From positions 20,595,127 through 20,659,126 of the forward strand of contig NC_088297.1 in the NCBI RefSeq assembly GCF_032854445.1: a stretch of DNA of 64,000 bases, given 5' to 3'. This document shows positions 43,986-55,600 of the stretch, piece by piece; position 1 is the stretch's first letter, and every line of letters begins with the position of its first letter. The stretch comes from Liolophura sinensis (lineage: Eukaryota > Mollusca > Polyplacophora > Chitonida > Chitonidae). A model generated the notes under the pieces. That model had not been told where the DNA came from. It was given only the letters and a program-made list of their open reading frames with translations, and made no database searches. The translations under genes and the position numbers were made by a program.

Positions 43986-44577
43986 GTAGTAATTAGGCTT
44001 TCTGATGCTCAGTCTCTAACTTTGCATTTCTGGAGCTGGCAAGAAATTTGATAGGCAAGATTGAACTCAAGATTTTGGCTCAGTGTGATTGTACTAATTT
44101 ACTGTTTTATGTTTGTTGCTACTTGTACACACACATTTGTAAGGATCTCTCAGAATTGTGTCATGCCATAAAGGCTGAATACCGATTGTGCCAGCTTTGC
44201 AAAGAGCCATTTTTTTTTCTTCAATAAGCCAGTACATTTGGCCACAACCCCACAACCTATCCCACTGTGGCAAGGAAAACTGAAGATTATCTCAGTCCTA
44301 AAATACATGTACAGTATATCTTTTTTAAATACCTGTATATCTATATATAAATGTACATATCATGTAGATGTGCTTTATAACACATTCACAAGTTTCTACC
44401 AATATATTTCCCATATTAGTTTTTCCTAGGATGAGGGCTTGGCACAGTAACAGAAGCCAACCCAACATGATAATGGTCACTAGAATGATTACTGTTGCCA
44501 GTGCTTGTGTTGACGAGTGAAATCAGTTTAATAAATACACTGTATCTCAATATGCTTAGCTGTTGTTTTTTTTTTTT

Positions 44578-44862
44578 CTTTTTGGGGGATGGGGTGTGGG
44601 AAAGTTTGGGGGATGGGGTGTGGGAAAGTTTGGGGGATGGGTGTGGGAAAATTTTGGGATGGGGTTTGGGAGATGGGGTGTGGGAAAGTTTTGGGATGGG
44701 GTGTGGGAAAGTTTGGGGGATAAGGTGTGGAAAAGTTTGGGGGATGGGATGTGGGAAAGTTTGGGGGACGGGTGTGAGAAAGTTTTGGGATGAGGTGTGG
44801 GAAAGTTTGGGGGATGGGGTTTGGGGGGAGCGTGTGGGAAAGTTTGGGGGAAGGCTCTTATT
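44578..44862. repeat. G-rich 20-27-bp minisatellite
   Basis: About 12 units ggggatggggtgtgggaaag tttg. The plus strand has dozens of G-runs of three or more, enough for G-quadruplexes. Confidence 0.93.
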
Positions 44863-44934
44863 TCATGGCTTCTTGGCTTAGTTCATCTTTTTGGAGACTA
44901 AAAACTCCTCAATATGTTGTTGGTTTACTATGAA

Positions 44935-45840
44935 TTGGCATCATGTCTGGTGTCAGTACACTATGGCCAGGTGTCATGTCTGGTGTCAATACACTATAAC
45001 TGGGTGTTATATCTGAAGTCAGCATTCAATGACTGGGTGTAATGGCTAGTGTCAGTATACTATGACAGTGTAATGTGGGATGTCAGTACACTGACTGGTT
45101 GTCATGTCTGGTGTCAGTATACTATGGCCGGTTGTCATTATCTTATGACTGGGTGTCATGTCTTGTGTCAGTATACAATATGTGTCATGTTTGGTGTCAG
45201 TACACTGACTGGGTCTCATATCTGGTGTCAATATACTATGGCCGGTTGTCATTATCTTATGACTGGGTGTCATGTCTTGTGTTAGTATACAATGTGTGTC
45301 ATGTTTGGTGTCAGTACACTGACTTGGTGTCATATCTAGTGTCAGTATACTATGGCCGGTTGTCATTATCTTATGACTGGGTGCCATGTCTTGTGTCAGT
45401 ATACAATGTGTGTCATGTTTGGTGTCAGTACACTGACTGGGCCTCATATCTGGTGTCAGTATACTATGGCCGGTTGTCATGTCTGGATTCGGTATCTTAT
45501 GTCTGGGTGTCATGGTTGGTTTATTATTTGATTGGTGTTTTACGCTGTACTCAAGAATATTTCACTTATACGCCAGCAATATCGTGGAATGACACCAGGT
45601 AGAGCCTGGGGGAAATCCAGGACAATCTGCAGGTTGCTGGCAGACCTTCCCTTGTAGGGTTGGAGAGGAAGCCAGCATTTGCTGGACTTGAACAATGACC
45701 TCTTTGGTGAGAGGTTCCTGGGTCATTGCGCCATGCTGGCGTGCTAACCCCTCGACCAAGGAGGCCCCTGTCAGGGCTGGTGTCAGAATACTATGTCTTG
45801 ATGAGGCGTCTTGTCTAATGTCAGTATACTGTGTACTGCT
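44935..45840. repeat. Minisatellite derived from SINE family 2 body, SINE inserted
   Basis: Units of roughly 37-45 bp (gtcatgtctggtgtcagtat actatgactgggt), grouped in a higher-order block of about 120 bp (45115-45235, 45236-45354, 45355-45472). The unit matches the family 2 segment ggtgtcagtatgatgtgact plus gggtggggtgtcatgtctgg. The SINE at 45524-45769 splits it; array sequence resumes at 45770-45840. Confidence 0.88.
45524..45769 (-). mobile_element. SINE family 1, near full-length copy
   Basis: Antisense, from ttatttgattggtgttttac to ccaaggaggcccc. Sits inside the minisatellite, so it inserted after the array had expanded. Confidence 0.9.
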
Positions 45841-45954
45841 CCCAATATTCAATCTTTGTAACAAACCACTTTGAGGAAAACCACAGATATGGCAAACGAT
45901 TAATGTGCATTTTTATTTTGTGTCTCACTTGAATTTTCACTAATCATACATCAA

Positions 45955-47240
45955 CACTTGAGTTTCAGGTAACCACATGTCAACAATGAGTTTCCAGTAA
46001 CCACATGTCAACAATGAGTTACCAGTAAAGACACATTACCAATTAAGTTACCGGTAACCACATGTCAGCAATGAGTTACCAGTAACCACATGTCAACAAT
46101 GAGTTACCAGTGAAGACACATTACCAATTTAGTTACCAGTAACCACATGTCAGCAATGAGTTACCAGTAAAGACACATTAACGTGCATAAGTTTACCTCA
46201 GCTAAAGTTAATGTGCACAACTGAGTTACTGGTAACCACATGTCAACAATGAGTTACCAGTAAAGACACATTAACGTGCATAAGTTTACCTCAGCTAAAG
46301 TTAATGTGCACAACTGAGTTACTGGTAACCACATGTCAACAATGAGTTACTAGTGAAGACACATTACCAATTAAGTTACCGGTAACCACATGTCAGCAAT
46401 GAGTTACCAGTAAAGACACATCAATGTGCATTAGTTTACCTCAGCTAAAGTTAATGTGCACAACTGAGTTACTGGTAACCACATGTCAACAATGAGTTAC
46501 CAGTAAAGACACATTAACGTGCATAAGTTTACCTCAGCTAAAGTTAATGTGCACAACTGAGTTACTGGTAACCACATGTCAACAATGAGTTACCAGTAAA
46601 GACACATTAACGTGCATAAGTTTACCTCAGCTAAAGTTAATGTGCACAACTGAGTTACTGGTAACCACATGTCAACAATGAGTTACCAGTAAAGACACAT
46701 TAACGTGCATAAGTTTACCTCAGCTAAAGTTAATGTGCACAACTGAGTTACTGGTAACCACATGTCAACAATGAGTTACCAGTGAAGACACATTACCAAT
46801 TAAGTTACCGGTAACCACATGTCAGCAATGAGTTACCAGTAAAGACACATCAATGTGCATTAGTTTACCTCAGCTAAAGTTAATGTGCACAACTGAGTTA
46901 CTGGTAACCACATGTCAACAATGAGTTACCAGTAAAGACACATTAACGTGCATAAGTTTACCTCAGCTAAAGTTAATGTGCACAACTGAGTTACTGGTAA
47001 CCACATGTCAACAATGAGTTACCAGTAAAGACACATTACCAATTAAGTTACCGGTAACCACATGTCAACAATGAGTTACCAGTAAAGACATATTACCAAA
47101 TGAGTTACCGATAAGCACATCAATACTTCAGTAAATGTTCAAAAACTGAGTTAACACTAAAGTTACTGGTAAGTAAATGTCAAAACCAAGTAACCAGTAA
47201 TCGCACATTAACACTTGGATTACCGGTAATGACATAGGCC
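45955..47240. repeat. Composite minisatellite, about 53-bp and 100-bp units
   Basis: Two unit types: short (ccacatgtcaacaatgagtt accagtaaagacacattacc aattaagttaccggtaa) and long, in which acgtgcataagtttacctca and gctaaagttaatgtgcacaa replace the middle. Short and long units are interspersed in a repeating order; the edges (45955-46000, 47090-47240) are degenerate. Confidence 0.93.
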
Positions 47241-47497
47241 TATTACCATTGATCAGAGTTATCAGAGTTATTACCAGTATTACAATTTGTACATGCAACA
47301 TGTATTGATGCCATATAGCAATAATTAAGAAGAATAAAAATCAGTGAAACATCAATTACTTACTAGATGCCAGTATGAATGAAAGGATTGGGGCCAAACA
47401 CTGACACAAACACATCATCCTTGCAACAACAACACTTAACTGCCTCTTAAGAATTTGAAACAATGTTTTTCCAGCTGCAGCTCAGCTGCCTATTAAT

Positions 47498-47720
47498 TAC
47501 CCTAATTCCTCAACACTTTCGCATATGAAAGAGCAACTTTCAGTGCAATTTATGCACAATTTTAATTTGATTTTGGGGACAAAACTACATTGATTGGAAC
47601 GGCCAGTTTCAGGGCTTCACAGAAAGTATAATTTTATCAGTCTACACAGAACAATGCCTCCAGGATATTCTTGAATGAACACCCTGCAAACATGCAAAAA
47701 GGTTGAAAAATTATAGTAGT
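47498..47720 (+). mobile_element. MITE family M1, copy 2
   Basis: Left taccctaattcctcaacact, right aaaaaggttgaaaaattata; interior as at 19253. Confidence 0.87.
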
Positions 47721-48424
47721 ATGATGTACCTAGACAAGCTCAACAAATTACAAAACCCTAAAACCTGCCTCAATCTCACCCATACACCAATAAAGCTGCC
47801 TGTAGTGATGTAATCATAGCATTTCACCTAAAGTTCTGGCATAAAAAATGCACTTTAAGAAGAATACAAAGACATAAAAATGATACTTTTGATCTCACAC
47901 CAGTCAAACAGAATTGATTCCGTATCCTTTTAAGTGACTGTATAAGGTGGATGAATCAATCAGAATCAAGCAGAATGTGTCACCTGTCAAAGATCAGGTG
48001 AAATACCCCAGGTGTCAACCACACTCACAGGCAAGCACAGGTTAACACTTGTAATGAAGACAACACTTATCAGATGGTAATACCAGATGTACAGAGAAAT
48101 CCTTCTGTAAACAATGCATGACGTATCTCTAACAATTCACATCACACCTTTCTGTGAGTGCAGTAAATAACCCCACACTTTCACCCTAAATAATGTATTT
48201 TCAGACATTTTTCACAAAATGATTTCTTGTGTTAAAACGTAAATTTTTCAAGAATGATATCATCCATATATCATCGTAACACCTTTTCTTAGAGCAATCA
48301 AACTGTAAGAATCAGAACTAAAATATACAACTTTTTTCAAATTTTCGAACCTTAATAATCATATACTGTGTGGTTAACTCGTCACATCAGCAATATTTGG
48401 TCTGCGACAGTTAATCATCCCAGG
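47721..48424. other. Intergenic, nothing recognised
   Basis: AT-rich, no gene or known repeat recognised. Confidence 0.4.
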
Positions 48425-48815
48425 TTAACACAGTGTATGTTAACAGTGTACATGTTAACACAGTGTGCATGTTAACACAGTGTACATGTTTAACACAGTG
48501 TACATGTTAACAGTGTACATGTTAACACAGTGTACATGTTAACACAGTGTGCATGTTAACCCAGTGTACATGTTAACACAGTGTGCATGTTAACACAGTG
48601 TACGTTAACACAATGTACATGTTAACCCAGTGAACATGTTAACCCAGTGTACATGTTAACACAGTGTACATGTTAACCCAGTGAACATGTTAACCCAGTG
48701 TACATGTTAACAGTGTACATGTTAACCCAGTGTACATGTCAACACAGTGTGCATGTTAACACAGTGTACATGTTAACACAGTAAAACATGTTAACCCAGT
48801 GTACATGTTAACACG
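48425..48815. repeat. 17-bp minisatellite, about 22-24 copies
   Basis: Unit gttaacacagtgtacat with c/a and indel variants. Contains GTTAAC and TGTACA palindromes in every good unit. Confidence 0.95.
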
Positions 48816-49215
48816 TGTGTAACAGCCTCATCAGAAAGCAGAGAGCAAGTTTTCAGATAAAGTGTTTACTGTAATAAGCTAAACTTGCCGTGTCAGTTAT
48901 CCGTGGACTTCATCTGCTACAAAACACTAATTCCAGTTTAACCAAGATCTACCATAACATCAATAACATTCAAAACTGGCATCACCTGGAGTCCACACAT
49001 GAAAAAAAAGCTTTGCCACACACTTTCATCGTCTTGGCGATTGATCAGAAGTCGGGAAATGACTCCCACAATTTATTTCATTATTGTGTCACACTGTACT
49101 AAAGAACTGTAACTCAAGCTAATGGGTGGAGAAAACCAGCTGGAGAGTCGAGAATAAACCACTGGCCCTTGGCAGGTACCTGAAAAAGTTCCTGTCACCA
49201 AAGTTTCAGCCAAAC

Positions 49216-49408
49216 TACTGTAATTCTTCAATCTTTTTGCATGTTTGCAACATGATTATTCTCTGTTGACTGATAAATTATACTTTTTATGGAGCCTGAA
49301 ATTGGCCAATCCAACCAATTTAGTTTTGCCTGATCAGATTAAAAATAAGCATGACATGCAATAAAAGGTGCTCTTTCATATGCGAAAAGGTTGAGGAATT
49401 AGGGTAGT
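49216..49408 (-). mobile_element. MITE family M1, copy 3 (inverted)
   Basis: Left ctactgtaattcttcaatct and right gcgaaaaggttgaggaatta gggtag, the clearest terminal inverted repeats of the family. Interior runs opposite to the 47498 copy. Confidence 0.87.
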
Positions 49409-49619
49409 GAGAGCTGGATTTTTAGATCTCACCATATCATTTGTCAGCCACAGATGGGCTAGAACCAGTCTTCCACCGAACGAACCTGCGAGCACCTCAT
49501 GGTGCATATTCTTAATTAGTCAAACAAATTCACACAACAAACAGTTTGGCAGGGACTAGTATTTTGTCAGACATTCACACCATAATTTATAACTACAGCT
49601 TATATTTCATCATGGGGTC

Positions 49620-49876
49620 CGCCATAGTAATCATGGCAGCTCGGCGCAGTAATGCAAGAGCCTCTCACCAATGCAATCGCTGTGAGTTGAAGTCCAGCTC
49701 ATGCTGGCTTCCTCTCTGGCTGAACGTGGAAAGGTAAGACAACAGCCTGCAGATAGTCAACGGTTCCCCGCGGGCTCTGCTCGATCTCCTCCCACCATAA
49801 TGCTGATCGAAATTGTATAACTGAAATATTTTTCAGTATGGCGTAAAACACCAATCAAATATATAAATAAATAAAC
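49620..49876 (+). mobile_element. SINE family 1 copy
   Basis: Diverged head (catggcagctcggcgcagta), B box gagttgaagtcc, conserved tail ggcgtaaaacaccaatcaaa then aataaataaac. Confidence 0.87.
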
Positions 49877-50895
49877 ATTTCACCATGTGACACTATTATT
49901 GTGGCAGAGGTTCTTTTTATTTGACAGAAACCAATCAAAATTGACTTTACACTCCAGTTAATGAATATTATGAGTAACTGTAGCAAAATATAATTCACAA
50001 AGACAATATAAAGTACATACAAATGTGCATACAAAATGCTATTAAAGCCACTGAAAAATATTAAACATATTTTTTCCTTCATTATGTACATTCCACAGAG
50101 CTTCCTCTAATGTTTGCATGTACGTTAGGAAAGGAAGTTTGTACACAGATAACAACACAGTCAAAACAAACTGTATATAGAATTAGGCAGTTAATTACAA
50201 GAAAGAAATCACCTACTGTAAAAAAAAAGAGCAAGAGAAAAAAAAACACTCCAAAAAAAGTGTCATAAAACAATTCAAACTGAAATGATATGCGGTACTT
50301 GCTCTGATATCAGCTCACAGCATGAGTTGGTAGAAAAGGATATTAAACCTTGAAATGAAAAAAAGAAAATGACGGTAAAAGAAATTGCCCTACGTATGAT
50401 GATTGATTTATATCTAGAAGCTATCTCTGTTGAACAAAACATATTCCTGTACAGTTACTGTATTTCAGCTCTGGCAAGAAAAATGCTGCTACGGAAGCAA
50501 ATACAGGCCCTCGGATCGTACTGTGGACGCCAACACGTCAGCTTTTCTGATAAGAAATTAATCAAACTCAAGCAAAAGCAACACACAACATAAAATGTTA
50601 AAAAAAGGATTAAAAATTCATCTACTCCTGTTATTAAAGATGCCCTGCAGGCAAGATATGAATAGACTTAATGTTACACTACTGGCCAGTGTTTGACATG
50701 CTGAAGAAGGGCCTACACTGTCTTAGAAAGGTGCACATTTAAACCAGAACAAGCTATGACCTGGAAACTTTGTCCACCCAATTCAGAATTTAGAATAAGC
50801 CATTATGATCATTTCTATTTAAAAAAAAGGACATAAAATAAAGAAAATTGCCACCCCTCATAATTTCTGTACGTAACGGTATGCAATGCTTTTTA
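49877..50895. other. Intergenic, nothing recognised
   Basis: AT-rich. A 74-residue frame at 50369-50593 has no recognised similarity. May include distal 3' UTR of FBXO9, which cannot be told from sequence. Confidence 0.4.
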
Positions 50896-51160
50896 CTTAT
50901 TTATTTATTTGATTTGTGTTTTACTCCCTACTCAAGAATATTTCACTTATACGATGGCGGCCAGCATTATGGTGGGAGGAAACCGGGCACAGCCCGGGGG
51001 AAACCCACGACCATCCGCAGGTTGCTCCAGACCTTCCACTTACTTCCAGGGAGAGGAAGCCAGCATGAGCTGGACTTGAACTCACAGCGACCGCATTGGT
51101 GAGAGGTTCTGGGTCATTACGTTGCGCTAGCGCGCTAACCAACTGAGCCATGGAGGCCCC
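50896..51160 (-). mobile_element. SINE family 1, near full-length copy
   Basis: Antisense, tttatttatttgatttgtgt to gagccatggaggcccc, all domains present. Confidence 0.92.
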
Positions 51161-51204
51161 GCAATGCTTTTAAATTCAAACAAAAAATCTTGCAAACAAA
51201 AACA

Positions 51205-51295
51205 AAAATTTATTTATACATTTGATTGTTGTTTAAAGTGAATTATGCTGAAGAATTCTTCATTTATAAGATGGTAGTCAGGTTTATAAGCTGAA
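51205..51295 (-). mobile_element. SINE-like element family 3, partial, next to its own minisatellite
   Basis: atttatacatttgattgttg, gaagaattcttcatttataa, gatggtagtcagg match the family tail, and the element then runs directly into the 19-bp array. Confidence 0.6.
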
Positions 51296-51495
51296 GAAAC
51301 CCGAGTGCCCGGAGGAAACCTGAGTGTCTGGAGGAAACCTGAGTGCCCAGAGGAAACGTGAGTGTCCGGAGGAAACTTGAATGCCAAGAGGAGACTTGAG
51401 TGTCCGGAAGAGACTTGAGTGCCCGGAGGAAACCTGAGTGTCCGGTGGAAACCCGAGTGCCCGGAGGAAACCCGAGTGCCCGGAGGAAACCATTG
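51296..51495. repeat. 19-bp minisatellite, about 10 copies
   Basis: Unit gaaacctgagtgcccggag. Matches the family 3 body (aacccggagtgcctggtgga aacc at 14935), so the array grew inside the adjacent element. Confidence 0.92.
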
Positions 51496-51977
51496 CGCTT
51501 CGTCAGGTTCCTGACAAACGTCCTGACATAAAGCTGTCGACTAAAATTCAATACTGTGACTGTTTTCATTCAAATTCAACTTCTTCGAAGTTTTAAGATA
51601 GTAACAGCATGAAAGTATCTAGAGATGAGACAGTGGTTTCCTCAAGTTTCCTCTAAAAACTAGCTAAAACACTATCATATTGGTTTTTTACCTTATTGAT
51701 CTCCCTCAGAAAATAAAGCATTATTATTGTTATTATATCAGCAAACTGCCAATGACTCCAGCAAAAACACCAATCAAATGCACACATGATTTTCACAGTC
51801 TAAACAGTTTTCACTTTGTTTCTTTATCAGTCTGATATTGTAGGGGGGGGGGCGGCGTTGTGAAAGATGAGTACAAAAGAACAAGGACAGCAACAGTAAA
51901 TCTACAAAGTCTTGAAAATCTTCAAGTTACTGTGAAACTGTCAAAATTGATTTATATAAGTGATAACTGTTTTCTGC

Positions 51978-52198
51978 TGTTCTCAAGAATATTTCACTTA
52001 TACGACAGCGGCCAGCATTATGGTGGGAAGAAACCAGACTGAGTCTGAGGAAAACCACAAACATCCACAGGTTGCTGGCAGACCTTTCCTTGTGTTATCA
52101 GAGAGAAAGCCAGAACGAGCTGGGCTTGAACTCACCGGGATCACATTGGTAAGAGGTTCTTTGGCCATATATAGAATATGAACCACTAGGCCGGCAGC
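51978..52198 (-). mobile_element. SINE family 1 copy, partly eroded
   Basis: Antisense: tctcaagaatatttcactta, tacgacagcggccagcatta through gctgggcttgaactcac; head poor. Confidence 0.87.
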
Positions 52199-52443
52199 CA
52201 TATTAACCTAAGGGCTTTGGGATATTAACTTTTATTAAAATTATCAAAACTAAAAATTTTTTATCATTATGACCTGTGATGGTTGCAATTACAGGTTGCT
52301 AGGGTTTACAGGCTTACAATCTTTCACTGAAAATCTTTTCCAAAATGCTGATAAATCTTTGCAAAACCTCTAAATAGGCATGTACATGAATAACTCAGTA
52401 ATTAGCTACCATTATTGAAAACAATTTTTATCAACGTTTGTCA

Positions 52444-52449
52444 TTTATT
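52444..52449 (-). promoter_or_regulatory. Candidate polyadenylation signal of FBXO9
   Basis: AATAAA on the minus strand 236 bases after the stop codon; first canonical hexamer found. Confidence 0.4.
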
Positions 52450-52684
52450 TTCAAAAAACCATGTGAAAACAAGCTCTGGTTGTGTCTGGTTCTGTACATG
52501 ATAACTCAATAAAAGACACCCATACGAGTCAACAAATTCTTGAAATCCTCTAAAAATTTAAGTATACACAACCATAGGAGGGGTCAACTAAAAATAACCA
52601 TTTGTGCAGGGTTTCTGACCAAAAATTCCATCTTTATAGACCCACTTAAGGGACCATCTCCAAATCTCTCCTCGAGGCTCTCAA

Positions 52685-55600
52685 TCACTGTAGGGGGCGA
52701 TCTGCGGAGGCGGTGTAGCTTTTGACCCGAGAGAAGTACAATGGTGGATATGTCTTGTTGTTGAGATCAAACTCCGCCACAGACTCCTCACCAGTTAACC
52801 TGTAATAAAAATCAGTCCACTCTGTCTAAGTGATAATTTGAATATTTGAATATATGCCTGAGTTGGTGGCATGCCATGTCTGAAGAGAAGGTGTGTACCT
52901 TTTAGCTGCTAGCTCAAACCTGATGTTAGTTCTATCCCAGTCACAGATAGAGAATTTTCTAGATTTCATACATCATCCCTGCTTACCCACCCAAGAACAA
53001 TGAGAGGGGGATATCCAAGTAATGTCAGTACACTGGGTGTCATGACTGGTGTCTGTAGCAATATAAAAGAATTACAGCAGAGACAGTAAAATCAGTGCAA
53101 CAGCTCTACTATAGTCATCCGGATTTGCATCTGACATTACTTGAGAAAAATCCCGAGTGCTGATGTGAAATGCTGTAGGTATAAATCAGCACTGTACTTA
53201 CAAGACACCACTGAACTAAAAGTGCTGCCACTGAAGCATCATGCCAAAGACACCCGATATGACAATGCACCAAGTCACATTATACTGACACCGGGCCAAC
53301 TAATCCTGTTTCCTTACTCTAACCTCTCAGAGTGTCAAGCGAGGCAGCAGCAAGTACCATTTTTAAAGTCCTTAGCATGAACCAACCCAGGTCTTTTGAC
53401 TTCGAAGCAGACACTCTCACAATTAGGCACTAAACCTGTGCTTGCGCACATGCTAGTAAGATGACAAATGGTAAAAACAAGCCTCCTATAGTCATCCTAA
53501 ACAACTTCACCTCAGAAAAATCCCCAGTGCTGTAGTGTATGCATAGACCAGCATTGTAGTTACATTTTCTGTACTATTAGTCTAAACACCGAACATTAAC
53601 AATTATAATTCAACATTTACGTTTCATAGCATCATCAATGAGGACATGGCACATGAGAATATGATGTCGTTTCCTACCTCCTCAGCTGATGTACAGAGTA
53701 ATGGGTCCATACCATCTGAGCATACTTCCTTCTCCCAGCGTTACAAACCTCCAGCTCCTAAACAACACATACCGTAGAAAGTGACTGACTGATTTACAAA
53801 TAACGCCAAATAACACGAAAATGTGGACTGTTGTTGTGAAGCTTGTGACTTTTTATTTATTTCATTGGTGTTTTACACCGTACTCAAAAATATTTTACTT
53901 ATATAACAGCCAGCATTTTGCTGGGAGGAAACTGGGCACAACCAGAGAAGACCACACAGCCATTCACAGGTTACTGGCAGACTAGTTTCTTGTCAAAAGC
54001 CTGTTATCTTTCATAATGTGTTTAAAATGTGAAGAAAAGACCAGATAATGACAAAATTATCTAACCTTTATAAAACTTTGAGAAGGGGTTATACAGCACA
54101 AACAGCAACAGTTTTATCAGATACTGAGATATCTCACCGAGAAAAAGTACTATGAAAATTTCTTTGAAAGCTGCCCCACTTTACAGACACTCTATGTAAT
54201 CTTAGGTGTCTTTTACATTATTATCCCGCAGATAAAACAACCCTTAACATGTTCTTTATGCTGATGTCACCATGAAAACTTAATACGCATGTTTCAAGGT
54301 ATGACGTTACGACGACAGAGTGAAGTCCCTTTATGATATGACGTCGTCACTTTACAGCACGGTAGGACTAATCTGGTAATTTTAACATGGGGTGGCATAT
54401 AGAATATTGAGAACTAATTGAAAGGATTACACTGATCTTCTGAATTGTGTTCAGGGGTGAATTTGCGTTCCCAATATTGCACAAAAAATGATGATCTGCC
54501 GTTACTTTGATTTAAACACGATCACTGCCATGTTAAAAGATAGGCAAGTAGCCCTACTGTGCCATAAAGTGGCGACGTCATTTTGCACCGGGACGTCATT
54601 CGGTTGTCGTAATGTGGTAACTCGAAAACTGCGTATAGGTACTCAGTGTGCATCTAGGCAGATTTCAAGCGTTCAGTGCTGAGCGTGCTCATTAGCCTTA
54701 CGAGGTGGAAGGTCCTCTCTGGTTCGTTCTGGTTAACATTGAGAAGTCGCCGCTTGTAACGAGCATAGCCAGATGTCAGGTACTCCGTCTTCACTCTCTT
54801 CAGCACTGCCGTTACCTGTGGTGTAAACAAATGAATGCATGAAATCACTACATGTAATTAATAACACAGCTTGTAACCAGCAATTGTTCGGTAGTGCGAA
54901 ACTGATAATGCATTTACTAACAGGCCAGAGATATTTATTTATTTGATTTGAGTCTTTAGGCCACACTCAAGAATACTTCGCTTATACCATAGCGGCCACC
55001 ATTACGGTGGAGGGGAAGGACAGATCCCAGAAGACTTACATGTAGACTGTGTTTGCAGTCAATATATTGAAGAAAACAATTATAAATCGGGCTTCAGAGT
55101 GTGACATCGTCGTCATATGACTGAAAAATTGTTGAGTACGACGTTAAACCCCAAGCACTCACTCACTCAGAGTGTGACATCTGTGTCTATACATTTAACT
55201 TTTCTATCTCTGATAGGGCCTTATATATAGCCTTTCTATCTATGACTTCATGCACAATATTAACCTTTCTATCCATCAGTGTTCCCACAATACGCATTTC
55301 TAGTTTCCGCTGCCTACACTGGTCTTGTCTCTCCGTGAGTACTCCACGACAGGCCTTCCCACAATACGCATTTCTAGTTTCGGTGCCTACACTGGTCTTG
55401 TCTCTCCGTGAGTACTCCACGACAGGCCTTCTCACAATACGCATTTCTAGTTTTCGGTGCCTACACTGGTCTTGTCTCTCCGTGAGTACTCCACGACAGG
55501 CCTTCCCACAATACGCATTTCTAGTTTCCGGTGCCTACACTGGTCTTGTCTCTCCATGAGTACTCCACGACAGGCCTTCCCACAATACGCATTTCTAGTT

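Noticed and set aside
45052-45602. 153- and 175-codon frames on opposite strands
   Set aside because: Both arise from the tandem array derived from SINE family 2.
50369-50593. 74-codon small protein
   Set aside because: Single short frame in AT-rich DNA with no recognised similarity, start context or polyA support.
55187-55559. Arg-rich 85- and 105-codon frames
   Set aside because: Shadows of the 74-bp minisatellite in an FBXO9 intron.
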